A DNA stretch of 64,000 nucleotides, taken from NCBI RefSeq assembly GCF_008369295.1, contig NZ_VOBG01000001.1:248001-312000 (forward strand). Reading direction: 5' to 3'. A program made the translations under genes and the position numbers. The first letter of the stretch is position 1; every line of letters starts with the position of its first letter. Positions 55,377-64,000 of the stretch are shown one piece after another. Origin of the DNA: Pseudomonas sp. ANT_H4. Its GTDB lineage: Bacteria; Pseudomonadota; Gammaproteobacteria; Pseudomonadales; Pseudomonadaceae. The notes under the pieces are model-generated. The model searched no databases and was not told the origin of the DNA. It saw only the letters and a list, made by a program, of their open reading frames with translations.

Positions 55377-56695
55377 CGTGCATCCGCCATCAGGGCTTCG
55401 ATCTCGGCGACCGTCTTGGGTACGCCAACGGTCAGAATTTCACAGCCTTGCTTGGTCACCACCACGTCGTCCTCGATGCGTACGCCAATGCCACGCCATT
55501 TCTTCGCCACGTTCTGGTTGTCCGACGAGATATAGATCCCCGGCTCCACGGTCAGGGCCATGCCGACTTCCAGCACCCGCCACTCACCGCCGACCTTGTA
55601 CTCCCCGACGTCGTGCACATCCATCCCCAGCCAGTGGCCGGCGCGGTGCATGTAAAAAGCCTTGTAGGCTTCGCTGGCGATCAACTCATCCACATCGCCC
55701 TGCAACAAGCCCAACTTCACCAGCCCGGCGGTGATGACGTGCACCGTCGCTTCGTGGGCCTGGTTCCAGTGCTTGTTCGGCGCGATCTGAGCAAACGCTG
55801 CTTCCTGGGACGCCAGCACTATTTCGTAAATCGCTTTCTGCTCAGCAGAAAACTTGCCGTTGACCGGCCAGGTACGCGTGATGTCGCTGGCGTAGCAGTC
55901 GATCTCGCAACCGGCGTCGATCAGCACCAGATCGCCGTCCCTGAGCACCGCGTCATTCTGCTGATAATGCAGGATGCAACTATTGCGTCCCGACGCGACG
56001 ATGGAGCCATAGGCCGGCATCTTCGCCCCGCCCTTGCGAAATTCGTAATCAAGCTCCGCTTCCAGGCTGAATTCATGCAGCCCGACACGGCTGGCCTGCA
56101 TCGCCCGTACATGGGCCGCGCAGGAAATCCGCGCAGCCTCGCGCATCACCTTCACTTCCGCGGCGGATTTATACAGCCGCATGTCGTGGAGCAGATGATC
56201 CAGGGCAACAAATTCGTTCGGTGGCTGGGCGCCCAGGTGCGCCTTGGAGCGGATCACATTGATCCACTCCATCAGGTGCCGGTCGAATTCGGCGTGGCTG
56301 CCCATGGCCGAATACACCCGGTCGCGGCCTTCGATCAGGCCAGGGAGGATGTCGTCGATATCGGTGATGGGAAAAGCATCGTCGGCACCGAACTCACGGA
56401 TCGCGCCTTCTGTGCCAGCACGCAGGCCGTCCCACAACTCGCGCTCGGCATTGCGTTCACGGCAGAACAGCACGTACTCGCCATGCTGGCGACCGGGCAT
56501 CAGCACGATCACCGCCTCAGGCTCGGGGAAGCCACTCAGGTACTGGAAGTCGCTGTCCTGGCGATAGACATGTTCGACATCGCGATTGCGGATCGCCACG
56601 GCAGCAGCAGGCAGGATCGCGATGCTGTTGGGTTCCATCTGCGCCATGAGCGCCTTGCGGCGCCGGGTGTATTCCGCTTTGGGGATATGAATCAT
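55373..56695 (-). CDS. pepP: Xaa-Pro aminopeptidase PepP
   Basis: Cytoplasmic M24-family metallopeptidase that removes an N-terminal residue before proline. It has 440 residues. The N-domain (about 1-170) precedes the pita-bread catalytic domain. Metal ligands are seen in LIDAGCEIDCYASDITRTWP (two Asp), HRAGHWLGMDVHD (His), LTVEPGIYI (Glu) and GVRIEDDVVVT (Glu). It heads the overlapping run pepP-ubiH-DUF4442-ubiI-like and sits 20 bp after the UPF0149 gene. Confidence 0.96.
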   Translation of the reverse strand: MIHIPKAEYTRRRKALMAQMEPNSIAILPAAAVAIRNRDVEHVYRQDSDFQYLSGFPEPEAVIVLMPGRQHGEYVLFCRERNAERELWDGLRAGTEGAIREFGADDAFPITDIDDILPGLIEGRDRVYSAMGSHAEFDRHLMEWINVIRSKAHLGAQPPNEFVALDHLLHDMRLYKSAAEVKVMREAARISCAAHVRAMQASRVGLHEFSLEAELDYEFRKGGAKMPAYGSIVASGRNSCILHYQQNDAVLRDGDLVLIDAGCEIDCYASDITRTWPVNGKFSAEQKAIYEIVLASQEAAFAQIAPNKHWNQAHEATVHVITAGLVKLGLLQGDVDELIASEAYKAFYMHRAGHWLGMDVHDVGEYKVGGEWRVLEVGMALTVEPGIYISSDNQNVAKKWRGIGVRIEDDVVVTKQGCEILTVGVPKTVAEIEALMADAR

Positions 56696-56715
56696 GGGCA
56701 GGTGGGCTTCCTTTC

Positions 56716-57273
56716 TTAGTGCAGCGAAGGCTTGATTGCTGCCGGTTCATCCGGTTTCTTGGTCTCGGTGAACAGCAGCAGCGGCGCGACGCGCAAGTAT
56801 TCCATCACTTCCATATAGTCGCTTTCACCGTCTTCGGATTCTTCCAGGGCTTCTTGCACCTGGGAGATGGCGGCGAGGTCTTGCAGCACTTCCTTGGCGT
56901 CGGTGCTCAACTCCAGGCCGGCGGCGTTCACCCCAAAACCATGGAGGAAGCCCTGGCACCATTGGCCCAGTGCCGCGGCACGGTCAGGGAGCGGCGCATC
57001 ATCGGTTGGCAACAGCAGGACGACAGTCACGTCGTCGCCGGTCAACTCGCCCTTGACCATCTCTTGCAAGCCGATCAGGGCGTTGCGAACGTTCTCTTGC
57101 GGCTCGGTTTCAAGCAGCTCGGCAACGTCAGCCAACCAGTTGTCGGCATCAAACCCGACACCGGTGCAACTGCGACCCAGCAGCACGCCGTGAAGCTCGG
57201 CAGGCGAGCAAGGATGACCGCTGATGCTCAGCAGTTTGGAAAAAGCGTCGTACGGGGAATTCTGAATAGGCAT
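56716..57273 (-). CDS. UPF0149 family protein (YgfB/YecA-like)
   Basis: A 185-residue acidic, cytoplasmic protein of the UPF0149 family. Core motifs are [20 protein letters not shown] near the start, [12 protein letters not shown] near residue 125, and the C-terminal acidic segment [21 protein letters not shown]. aeruginosa YgfB at this position was reported to affect ampDh3 expression and beta-lactam resistance; transfer to this strain is inference. It is 20 bp upstream of pepP in the same operon. Confidence 0.92.
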   Translation of the reverse strand: MPIQNSPYDAFSKLLSISGHPCSPAELHGVLLGRSCTGVGFDADNWLADVAELLETEPQENVRNALIGLQEMVKGELTGDDVTVVLLLPTDDAPLPDRAAALGQWCQGFLHGFGVNAAGLELSTDAKEVLQDLAAISQVQEALEESEDGESDYMEVMEYLRVAPLLLFTETKKPDEPAAIKPSLH

Positions 57274-57411
57274 GGTGAGCTAGGCGCCAAGCGGCGCAAT
57301 GTCTAGAATGAAGCGCTGTATCCTAGCATCGGCAGACGTACCAAGACTATCGAGGGCGTCAGATCGTTTATCCAGCAGTTGCCATTCATCAGACAAATCC
57401 AGTGGAACCCA

Positions 57412-57621
57412 ATGGAAGACACCGACCTGCAAGCGCTGATGGCCAGACTCGAATTGCTAATTAACCGGGTCGAGCAACTAAAGAGCCAGAATGGACTCCT
57501 ATTAGCTCAGGAAAAGACCTGGCGCGAGGAGCGCGCTCACCTCATTGAAAAAAACGAAATCGCCCGGCGTAAGGTCGAGTCGATGATTTCGCGCCTGAAG
57601 GCCCTGGAGCAAGACTCATGA
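57412..57621 (+). CDS. TIGR02449-family small coiled-coil protein (ZapB-like)
   Basis: A 69-residue protein predicted to be one long coiled coil: heptads run from LQALMARLELLINRVEQLKS to the end. It belongs to TIGR02449, which resembles the cell-division factor ZapB. Its stop overlaps the zapA start (ATGA at 57618), so the two are translationally coupled, supporting a division role. I chose MEDTDLQ at 57412; an upstream start would add an unlikely 11 residues. It is divergent from the UPF0149 operon. Confidence 0.88.
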   Translation: MEDTDLQALMARLELLINRVEQLKSQNGLLLAQEKTWREERAHLIEKNEIARRKVESMISRLKALEQDS

Positions 57622-57935
57622 GTTCAAGCAATAGCGTCACCGTGCAGATTCTCGATAAAGAATATTCGATCAGTTGCCCCCAGGAAGAACGCAGCAACCT
57701 GGTGAGCGCTGCCCGCTACCTGGATGGCAAGATGCGTGAAATCCGCAGCAGCGGCAAAGTGATTGGCGCCGATCGCATCGCTGTGATGGCCGCGTTGAAT
57801 ATCACCCACGATTTGCTGCATAAGCAGGAACGCCCTGACGTGCAGGCCGGCGGCTCGACGCGCGAGCAGGTACGCGACCTGCTGGAGCGCGTTGATCTGG
57901 TGCTTTCTACCGACCAGGAGCCACCCAAGGGCTGA
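57618..57935 (+). CDS. zapA: Cell division protein ZapA
   Basis: A 105-residue FtsZ-ring stabiliser. The N-terminal globular part reads VTVQILDKEYSISCPQEE and LVSAARYLDGKMREI; a helix follows and ends in a coiled region. ZapA cross-links FtsZ filaments as a tetramer. It overlaps the upstream coiled-coil gene by four bases and is followed by the 6S RNA gene, the standard gammaproteobacterial order zapA-ssrS-fau. Confidence 0.95.
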   Translation: MSSSNSVTVQILDKEYSISCPQEERSNLVSAARYLDGKMREIRSSGKVIGADRIAVMAALNITHDLLHKQERPDVQAGGSTREQVRDLLERVDLVLSTDQEPPKG

Positions 57936-57966
57936 TTGCAGTGTCTGTTTCGGGTATACTCGCCCC

Positions 57967-58146
57967 ACTCCCTGGCGTGCTTGCCAGTCGGCGATGTCCC
58001 GGAGCCGATTCGCACTACCCTGGAAGTTGCACGTTTGGCTGGTGTGCATGTCCGCTAGACGGAAAGCCTTAAAGCCTACTGCATCTTCCACCTTGAACTT
58101 TCGGGTTCAAGGGCTTAGTCGACAGCGGTTCTGTCGGGGAGCCTGA
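57967..58146 (+). ncRNA. ssrS: 6S RNA
   Basis: 6S RNA mimics an open promoter and sequesters RNA polymerase holoenzyme in stationary phase. The identification rests on position (zapA-6S-5-FTHF cyclo-ligase) and structure. CTCCC (57968-57972) pairs with GGGAG (58137-58141) to close the rod, and CCTTGAAC and GTTCAAGG form an internal hairpin near 58091-58112. A -10 box TATACT (57955-57960) lies seven bases before the proposed 5' end. Length of about 180 nt matches Pseudomonas 6S RNA. Ends are approximate to a few bases. Confidence 0.88.
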
Positions 58147-58156
58147 TTCCCAAATC

Positions 58157-58186
58157 CAATGCCAGTCTTGTGACTGGCATTGTTTT
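58157..58186 (+). terminator. Hairpin downstream of 6S RNA
   Basis: AATGCCAGTC and GACTGGCATT form a 10-bp stem with a 4-base loop, followed by GTTTTA. It probably ends the 6S precursor. Confidence 0.8.
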
Positions 58187-58210
58187 ATGACCCGAAAAAA
58201 GCAGATCCCC

Positions 58211-58846
58211 ATGACCGAACCTGCGCCGCTTTCCCGCCCGCAACTTCGACGCATGCTGCGCAAAGCCCGTCGCGCCCTGACGCCGAGCGAGCAACGCCAG
58301 GCCGCCCACGGCCTGTATCGGCAACTGGCACAACACCCGCTGTTTCGCCGGGCCAAACATATCTCTTTATATCTACCGATGGACGGTGAAATCGATCCGC
58401 GCTTGCTGCTGCGCGCCGCCCAGCGCCGGGGCAAGGCTACCTACCTGCCGGTACTCAGTGCGTGGCCGCGAACCAAGATGGTGTTTCAACGGGTGCGTCC
58501 GGGGGAAAAGCTGTCGCCTAACCGTTTTCGCATTCTTGAGCCACGGGTCAACGTTGGCCGCCAGCGCAAGGTCTGGGCCCTGGATCTGGTGCTGTTACCG
58601 CTGGTGGGTTTCGATGATATGGGTGGACGCCTTGGCATGGGCGGCGGCTTTTATGACCGCAGTCTTGCCTACTTGGCGCGGCGAACGACCTGGCGCAAGC
58701 CGACGCTATTGGGCCTGGCCCATGAATGTCAGAAAGTCGAACGACTGGCGCAGGCGAGGTGGGATGTGCCGCTTGAAGGCACGGTCACCGATAGGCAATG
58801 GTATGTCGCAGAGAGGACGCAGCTGGAGTCAGCGGCGCCGAAGTAG
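58211..58846 (+). CDS. 5-formyltetrahydrofolate cyclo-ligase
   Basis: Converts 5-formyl-THF to 5,10-methenyl-THF with ATP (Fau/YgfA/MTHFS). It has 211 residues and is cytoplasmic. Motifs are LRRMLRKARRALTPSEQRQA near the start, SLYLPMDGEIDPRLLL and the C-terminal DLVLLPLVGFDDMGGRLGMG with GGGFYDR. The ATG at 58211 is chosen over 58187 because the earlier codon lies in the 6S terminator. It is downstream of 6S RNA, as in E. coli, where co-expression links it to stationary phase. Confidence 0.92.
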   Translation: MTEPAPLSRPQLRRMLRKARRALTPSEQRQAAHGLYRQLAQHPLFRRAKHISLYLPMDGEIDPRLLLRAAQRRGKATYLPVLSAWPRTKMVFQRVRPGEKLSPNRFRILEPRVNVGRQRKVWALDLVLLPLVGFDDMGGRLGMGGGFYDRSLAYLARRTTWRKPTLLGLAHECQKVERLAQARWDVPLEGTVTDRQWYVAERTQLESAAPK

Positions 58847-58848
58847 CT

Positions 58849-58998
58849 TCAACGCTTGAAGAGTTGTGGCGTCTGTTGTGCAAGTTCAATCGGTGCTTCG
58901 GTCTTGTTCGTCCACAGGCTTTGCGCGTAGCCAGTGGTCACGACGCCCAGACCGAACAAAATAACCAAAATCCATAGTAAATCCGGTTTGCGTTTCAT
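58849..58998 (-). CDS. 49-residue single-pass membrane protein
   Basis: A small open frame with one hydrophobic segment (PDLLWILVILFGLGVVTTGY, about residues 5-24), a basic start (MKRK) and a soluble tail (about 25 residues, TNKTEAPIELAQQTPQLF). GGGGGG lies six bases before the ATG at 58998. It could be a membrane-anchored small protein or a secreted peptide. I do not recognise a family. It is convergent with the folate gene and divergent from the EVE gene. Confidence 0.7.
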   Translation of the reverse strand: MKRKPDLLWILVILFGLGVVTTGYAQSLWTNKTEAPIELAQQTPQLFKR

Positions 58999-59193
58999 CG
59001 ATTGCCCCCCTTCAGGCATATCACACACGATGACAGCAACGTTCCATAAGTAGTCCGTTCTGGCTGCGTCAAGCTTAAAATCCCGGCATTCTGCGTTAAC
59101 GTGATCCAACACGCAAACCTTGACGTCAACCGACCGTCGGTTTGTCATGCAATTGCCGAACAACTTGCCCAATACCCCAAAAGGAGCAAAAAC

Positions 59194-59643
59194 ATGGCCT
59201 ATTGGCTGATGAAATCCGAGCCCGACGAGCTGTCCATCAAGGACCTGGAAAAACTCAGTGAAGCCCGTTGGGATGGCGTGCGCAATTACCAGGCGCGCAA
59301 CTTCCTGCGGGCCATGGCGGTGGGCGATGAGTTTTTCTTCTACCACTCCAGCTGCCCGGAACCGGGGATTGCCGGGATAGGGAAAATCATCGAGGCGGCC
59401 TATCCCGACCCGACCGCGCTGGAGCCCGAGAGTCATTATTTCGATGCCAAGGCTACGCCCGAAAAGAATCCGTGGAGCGCGATCAACGTCGCCCATGTCG
59501 AGACTTTCCCCAAGGTGCTGGGCCTGGGGTATTTGAAACAACAGAGTGCCCTTACCGAATTGCCCCTGGTGCAAAAAGGCAGCCGACTGTCGGTGATGCC
59601 GGTAACCGCCGACCAATGGGCCGCCGTGCTGGGCTTGCGCTAG
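59194..59643 (+). CDS. EVE-domain protein
   Basis: A 149-residue protein made of one EVE (PUA-like) domain. Motifs: YWLMKSEPDELSIKDLEKLS at the N-terminus, WDGVRNYQARNFLRAMAVGD, then VNVAHVETF-type and LSVMPVTADQWAAVL. EVE domains bind modified bases in nucleic acids; some act in restriction of modified DNA, most have unknown roles. It stands alone, so a defence role is not indicated. AAGGAG lies before the ATG at 59194. Confidence 0.93.
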   Translation: MAYWLMKSEPDELSIKDLEKLSEARWDGVRNYQARNFLRAMAVGDEFFFYHSSCPEPGIAGIGKIIEAAYPDPTALEPESHYFDAKATPEKNPWSAINVAHVETFPKVLGLGYLKQQSALTELPLVQKGSRLSVMPVTADQWAAVLGLR

Positions 59644-59782
59644 ACAGCAGAACCCTGCGGTCACGCCACCGGCGCATGCATCTGCGCGTCAACCGGGTTA
59701 GGCTTGCGCTTCATTTGACCGGTATCAAGGGCCCTAGGGCAGTATCTGTCAAACTAGGACGCTAACACCGCAGGACGCACCC

Positions 59783-60748
59783 ATGTCGACGACCCATCGC
59801 AGTTCCCATCTTTTCGCCACGCTCCTGATACTTCTGCTGGTGGCCGCTGGCGGCTTCGGTTACTGGAAGTCCACCCAGGACCGCCTGCCCGAAGGCTTGA
59901 GCATGGGCAACGGCCGGCTCGAATCCACCGAAGTGCAGATCGCCACCAAAATCCCCGGGCGCCTGGCCGAGGTGCGGGTCGATGAAGGCGACAAGGTGCT
60001 CAAGGGCCAACTGCTGGCGCGCATCGACACACGCACCCTGGAAGCCCAGCGTGCCCAGGCCGAAGCTGAAGTGCTGCGGGCCAAGGAAAACTTCGCGGCA
60101 GCCGAGGCCAACGTGCAACTGCGCCAGAGCGAACAGCTGCTGGCCAACCAGGAACTCAAGCGCACCCAGGAGCTGTACAAGCGCGGCTTCGCCAGCGGCC
60201 AACTGATCGACCAGCAACAGGCCCACCAGAACACCGGTAACGCCGCCGTGCTTGCTGCCCGCGCTCAGGTCAACGCAGTCAAGGCCGCCATTGGCGCCGC
60301 CCAGGCCAGCGTCGAACAGCTCACCAGTGAAATCGAAGACAGCAGCCTGCGGGCGCCCATCGACGGCATCATCCAGTTGCGCTTGGCCGAGCCCGGCGAA
60401 GTGCTCGGCGCCGGTGGCCGGGTGTTGTTGCTGATCGATCCCAACGACCAATACATGAACCTCTATTTGCCCGCCTCCGTTACCGGTCGCCTGACCGTAG
60501 GCAGCGAAGCGCGGATCGTCCTCGACGCCCTGCCACAACAACCGCTGCCGGCAAAAATCAGCTTTGTCGCCGCCAAATCCCAGTTCACCCCCAAAGAAGT
60601 TGAAACCCGCGACGAGCGCCAGAAACTGGTATTCCGGGTCAAGTTGCGCCTGACCCAACCCAGTGCCGTGCCGCAAGCCAAGCCCGGCATGCCCGGCGCC
60701 GGCTACGTGCGCACCGCCGAACTGGACTGGCCGGCTAACCTGCAATGA
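59783..60748 (+). CDS. HlyD-family membrane-fusion protein (YhiI-like)
   Basis: A 321-residue periplasmic adaptor anchored by one N-terminal helix (LFATLLILLLVAAGGFGYW). It has a lipoyl-like beta domain (VQIATKIPGRLAEVRVDEGD) split by a long helical hairpin (about 80-180, heptad-rich, ARAQVNAVKAAIGAAQASVE). It links an inner-membrane ABC transporter to an outer-membrane channel. Its stop overlaps the ABC fusion gene start by four bases. Gene order HlyD-ABC fusion-permease matches the E. coli yhiI-rbbA-yhhJ set. Confidence 0.93.
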   Translation: MSTTHRSSHLFATLLILLLVAAGGFGYWKSTQDRLPEGLSMGNGRLESTEVQIATKIPGRLAEVRVDEGDKVLKGQLLARIDTRTLEAQRAQAEAEVLRAKENFAAAEANVQLRQSEQLLANQELKRTQELYKRGFASGQLIDQQQAHQNTGNAAVLAARAQVNAVKAAIGAAQASVEQLTSEIEDSSLRAPIDGIIQLRLAEPGEVLGAGGRVLLLIDPNDQYMNLYLPASVTGRLTVGSEARIVLDALPQQPLPAKISFVAAKSQFTPKEVETRDERQKLVFRVKLRLTQPSAVPQAKPGMPGAGYVRTAELDWPANLQ

Positions 60749-63468
60749 CCGGCCCGGCGCTGCACGCCACAGACATCAACCATCGCTACGGTAAGCAACA
60801 GGCCTTGATCGACATAGCCTTCAGCTTGCCGGCCGGCACCCGTTGCGGGCTGATCGGCCCGGATGGTGCCGGCAAGTCGAGCCTGCTGGGATTGATCGCC
60901 GGGGTTAAAAAGCTCCAGGACGGTCAACTTGAGGTGCTCGGCGGCTCCATCGAAGACCGCCGCCACCGCAACAGCCTGTACCCGCGCATCGCCTTCATGC
61001 CCCAAGGCCTGGGCGGCAACCTTTACCCCGAGCTGTCCATCAGCGAAAACATCCGTTTCTTCGCGACCCTGTTCGGCCTGTCGAAAGCCGATTGCGACCA
61101 GCGCATGCACAACCTGCTGCTGGCCACCGACCTGGCTCGTTTCGCCGAGCGCCCGGCGGGCAAGCTCTCCGGCGGGATGAAACAGAAGCTCGGCCTGTGC
61201 TGCGCGCTAATCCACGACCCGGACCTGTTGATCCTTGACGAACCCACCACTGGCGTAGACCCGCTCTCCCGCCGGCGCTTCTGGGAGCTGGTAGAAAACG
61301 TACGCAGCGAGCGGCCGCAACTGACCCTGCTGGTGGCCACCGCTTATATGGAAGAGGCCGAGCAGTTCGAACATTGCCTGATGCTCGACCGCGGCAAATT
61401 GATCGCCGACGGCCTGAGCAGCGAACTGGCGGCCATCACCCCCAGCGGCAAACTGGATGAAGCCTTTACCCACTTCCAGGGCGACAGCGCCCACAACAAC
61501 CAACCGTTGGTAATTCCACCCAGGGCGAGCGACAACACTGACATCGCCATAGAAGCCCATGACTTGACCCTGCGTTTCGGCGACTTCACGGCGGTGGACA
61601 AGGTCAGCTTCGCTATCGGCCGGGGCGAAATCTTCGGCTTCCTCGGCTCCAACGGCTGCGGCAAGACCACTACCATGAAAGTCCTCACCGGGCTGATGCC
61701 GGCCAGTGAAGGCAGCGCCACCTTGCTGGGCAACCCGGTGAACGCCAAGGACCTGGCCACTCGCAAGCGCGTGGGCTTTATGTCACAAAGCTTCTCGCTG
61801 TACGGCGAACTCAGCGTGCGGCAGAACCTGGTGCTGCATGCGCAACTGTTCGACCTGCCCAAGGCTGACAGCGAGCAGCGCATCGACGAGCTGATCAAGC
61901 GCTTTGACCTGAGCGGCGTTGCCGAGCAGCCTTCCGGCGAGTTGCCATTGGGCTTGCGTCAGCGCCTGTCATTGGCGGTGGCGGTGCTGCATCGTCCGGA
62001 AGTGCTGATCCTCGATGAACCGACTTCCGGCGTCGACCCGGCGGCGCGGGATGATTTCTGGCGGCTGTTGATAGAGTTGTCCCGCGAGCAAGGGGTGACG
62101 ATCTTTCTGTCCACCCACTTCATGAACGAAGCCCAGCGCTGCGACCGCATCTCGCTGATGCACGCCGGCAAGGTGCTGGCTTGCGATACGCCCGATGCAC
62201 TGCAACAGCAATTTCACGGCGAGACCCTGGAAGCGGCGTTTGTTACTTGCCTGGAACAAGCCCAGGGTGCGCCTGACGCGCCGACAACCGTCGAGACCGC
62301 CACTGCTGAAACACCCGCCACGGTGCCCACCAGCAAACGCGGCTTCAGCGTAGCCCGCCTGTTGGCTGTCGCCAGCCGCGAAGGCAAGGAGTTGTTGCGC
62401 GACAAGGTGCGCATGGCCTTCGCCCTGCTCGGGGCGATTTTCATGATGGTGATCTTTGGCTACGGCATTTCCCTCGATGTGGAGAAGCTCGCCTTCGCCG
62501 TCTACGACCAGGACCAAACTCCACAAAGCCGCGCCTACCTGGAAGCCTTTCGCAGTTCGCGCTACTTCGCCGAACAACCGCCGATCCAGGACTCGAACGA
62601 ACTGCACAAGCGCCTGCAACGCTCGGAAATCAAGCTGGCCCTGGAAATTCCACCCGGTTTCGGCCGCGACCTGTACGCCGGGCGCCAACCGGCGGTTGCC
62701 GCATGGCTCGACGGCGGCATGCCGTTTCGGGCCGAGACCAGCCGCAACTACGTGGAAGCAGTACACCAGGCCAATCTCCAGCAACTGGCCGAACTCCACA
62801 GCCCACCACTGAACAACCGCGCCGCCGCCAAACTGGAAACCCGCTTTCGCTACAATCAGGACGTGGTCAGCGTAAACGCCATCGGCCCCGGCGTCATGGC
62901 GCTGATCCTGGCGTTTATCCCGGCGATGCTCACCGCCCTCGGAATCGTGCGTGAGAAGGAGTTGGGTTCCATCACCAACTTCTATGCCACGCCGCTGACC
63001 CGCCTGGAATTTCTGCTGGGCAAACAGGCGCCGTACCTGGCCGTCAGCCTGATCAACCTGGCCTTGCTGGTGGCGATGAATCGCTGGCTGTTCGGCGTGC
63101 CGTTCAAGGGCAGCGGCGTGACCCTGGCCTTCGGCGGCCTGCTTTACGTGCTGGCGACCACCAGCATGGGCCTGTTGATTTCGGCGTTCACCCGCACCCA
63201 GATCGCCGCGATCCTCGGCACCATGATTATCACCAGCCTACCGACCATTCAGTTCTCCGGGTTGATCGTGCCGCGCTCGTCCCTGGAAGGTGCGGCCGCG
63301 CTGATGGGCATGCTGTTCCCGGCCGGTTACTTTCTCGATATTGCCGTCGGCACCTTCACCAAGGCCCTGGACCTGCGCCAGCTGTGGCCGCAGTGCCTGG
63401 CACTGTTCGGGTTTTTCCTGGGGTTTACCGGACTTAGCCTGATCATGCTCAAGAAGCAGGAGGCCTGA
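60745..63468 (+). CDS. ABC transporter fused ATP-binding/permease (RbbA/YhiH-like)
   Basis: A 907-residue fusion of two ATPase domains and an ABC-2 type permease. The first NBD has Walker A GPDGAGKSS (about 38-46), LSGGMKQKLGL, and LLILDEPTTGVDP. The second has GSNGCGKTTTMK (about 303) with LDEPTSGVDPAARDD. The permease half (about 545-907) has about six helices, with VMALILAFIPAMLTALGIV and the C-terminal LFGFFLGFTGLSLIMLKK. It likely exports drugs or envelope components with the HlyD protein and the next permease; substrate unknown. Start and stop overlap both neighbours. Confidence 0.93.
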   Translation: MTGPALHATDINHRYGKQQALIDIAFSLPAGTRCGLIGPDGAGKSSLLGLIAGVKKLQDGQLEVLGGSIEDRRHRNSLYPRIAFMPQGLGGNLYPELSISENIRFFATLFGLSKADCDQRMHNLLLATDLARFAERPAGKLSGGMKQKLGLCCALIHDPDLLILDEPTTGVDPLSRRRFWELVENVRSERPQLTLLVATAYMEEAEQFEHCLMLDRGKLIADGLSSELAAITPSGKLDEAFTHFQGDSAHNNQPLVIPPRASDNTDIAIEAHDLTLRFGDFTAVDKVSFAIGRGEIFGFLGSNGCGKTTTMKVLTGLMPASEGSATLLGNPVNAKDLATRKRVGFMSQSFSLYGELSVRQNLVLHAQLFDLPKADSEQRIDELIKRFDLSGVAEQPSGELPLGLRQRLSLAVAVLHRPEVLILDEPTSGVDPAARDDFWRLLIELSREQGVTIFLSTHFMNEAQRCDRISLMHAGKVLACDTPDALQQQFHGETLEAAFVTCLEQAQGAPDAPTTVETATAETPATVPTSKRGFSVARLLAVASREGKELLRDKVRMAFALLGAIFMMVIFGYGISLDVEKLAFAVYDQDQTPQSRAYLEAFRSSRYFAEQPPIQDSNELHKRLQRSEIKLALEIPPGFGRDLYAGRQPAVAAWLDGGMPFRAETSRNYVEAVHQANLQQLAELHSPPLNNRAAAKLETRFRYNQDVVSVNAIGPGVMALILAFIPAMLTALGIVREKELGSITNFYATPLTRLEFLLGKQAPYLAVSLINLALLVAMNRWLFGVPFKGSGVTLAFGGLLYVLATTSMGLLISAFTRTQIAAILGTMIITSLPTIQFSGLIVPRSSLEGAAALMGMLFPAGYFLDIAVGTFTKALDLRQLWPQCLALFGFFLGFTGLSLIMLKKQEA

Positions 63469-64000
63469 TGCACAAGCTCGCTCATATCCTGCGCCTGGGC
63501 ATTAAAGAACTGACCAGCCTGCGCCACGACAGCGTGTTGCTGTTGTTTTTGTTCTACGCCTTCACGGTGGCGATCTATATGCCGGCGGCCGGTTCGGTCA
63601 TCGGCGTACATAACGCCAGCGTTGCCCTGGTGGATGAAGACCACAGTCACTTGTCCCGCCAGTTGGCCGAAGCCTTGCTACCGCCAGAGTTCCAGCCCGC
63701 GGTGCCGTTGCCCTATGACCAGCTGGACAAGGTCATGGACAGCGGCCAGTACACCTTCGTGATCAACGTGCCGGCAAATTTCCAGGCCGACCTGTTGGCC
63801 GGGCGCCAGCCGAGTGTGCAGGTCAATGTCGATGCCACAGCCATGAGCCAGGCCTTTATGGGCGCCGGGTACATCGGGCGGATTTTCCAGCGCGAACTGC
63901 TCACCTATAGCGGTCAGGCCGATGCGGCCAACAAGGCGCCGGCGTTACTCACCACGCGGGCGTTGTTCAATACCAACCTGGAAGGCGGCTGGTTCCTGGC
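63468..64000 (+). CDS. ABC-2 permease (YhhJ-like), 3' end outside window
   Basis: The first 177 residues of an ABC-2 type permease. The ATG at 63468 overlaps the stop of the ABC fusion gene (TGATG). The N-terminus has a short cytoplasmic stretch and one helix (SVLLLFLFYAFTVAIYMPA), followed by an extracytoplasmic loop region, as in YhhJ/YbhS. It completes the HlyD-ABC-permease export set. The rest of the gene lies beyond the window. Confidence 0.9.
   Translation, partial: MHKLAHILRLGIKELTSLRHDSVLLLFLFYAFTVAIYMPAAGSVIGVHNASVALVDEDHSHLSRQLAEALLPPEFQPAVPLPYDQLDKVMDSGQYTFVINVPANFQADLLAGRQPSVQVNVDATAMSQAFMGAGYIGRIFQRELLTYSGQADAANKAPALLTTRALFNTNLEGGWFL

Noticed and set aside
59194..59643. EVE-domain gene as part of a modified-DNA restriction or defence system
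   Set aside because: It is a stand-alone EVE protein among housekeeping genes, with no nuclease, McrB-like or helicase partner nearby.

Overview
The window is chromosomal DNA from a fluorescent Pseudomonas, most likely of the P. fluorescens group. Three things point there: high GC with Pseudomonas-type REP/REPIN repeats between genes, gene order that matches two known Pseudomonas core blocks (from memory, the P. aeruginosa PA0330-PA0296 and PA5204-PA5231 neighbourhoods), and the spuABCDEFGH/spuI polyamine locus. No tRNA, rRNA, CRISPR array, prophage or intact insertion sequence was seen.

Layout. Positions 1-8,500 hold the end of rpiA, an AaaA-type autotransporter aminopeptidase, two tandem SdiA-regulated-family paralogues, a FAH-family enzyme, a D-2-hydroxyglutarate dehydrogenase and divergent serA. 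These last two are known to be coupled in serine synthesis. Positions 8,500-16,050 carry small exported and metabolic genes (DUF4399, an orphan amino-acid binding protein, DUF523, a 2OG-Fe(II) oxygenase, a DUF2059-like protein, an alpha/beta hydrolase, DUF6436) and a HacB-type N-acyl-homoserine-lactone acylase. Positions 16,050-16,500 are a scar: a C-terminal fragment of an AraC-family regulator and two REPINs. Positions 16,508-27,355 are the polyamine locus: spuABCDEFGH leftward (amidohydrolase, glutamylpolyamine synthetase, transaminase, then a putrescine/spermidine ABC importer with two binding proteins) and divergent spuI.

Positions 27,597-37,452 separate spuI from argA. They hold a TetR regulator with an unrecognised partner, the sulfonate operon ssuEADCBF, the peroxiredoxin gene lsfA, an OprD/OprE-family porin gene that has lost its 5' end, and tauA without tauBCD. 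This is the least conserved and most disturbed part of the window.

Positions 37,501-49,350 hold argA, argE, a CYTH-CHAD triphosphatase, an Lrp-type regulator divergent from a small ACT-like protein, an orphan GspE-type ATPase, an SPFH/NfeD pair, DUF2388, a DegT-type aminotransferase, and gcvT-gcvH without an adjacent gcvP. Positions 49,500-64,000 hold an iron ABC permease and binding protein, the leftward run UPF0149-pepP-ubiH-thioesterase-ubiI-like (mostly overlapping genes), the rightward zapB-like/zapA/6S RNA/5-FTHF cyclo-ligase block, an EVE protein, and an HlyD plus ABC ATPase/permease export system cut off by the window end.

The content is mostly core genome. No dramatic new defence or mobile system is visible. 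The best leads are the decayed porin/tau junction, a perfect AT-rich inverted repeat upstream of ssuE, the chain of intercistronic hairpins in the spu operon, the AraC scar with REPINs, and several uncharacterised small genes.
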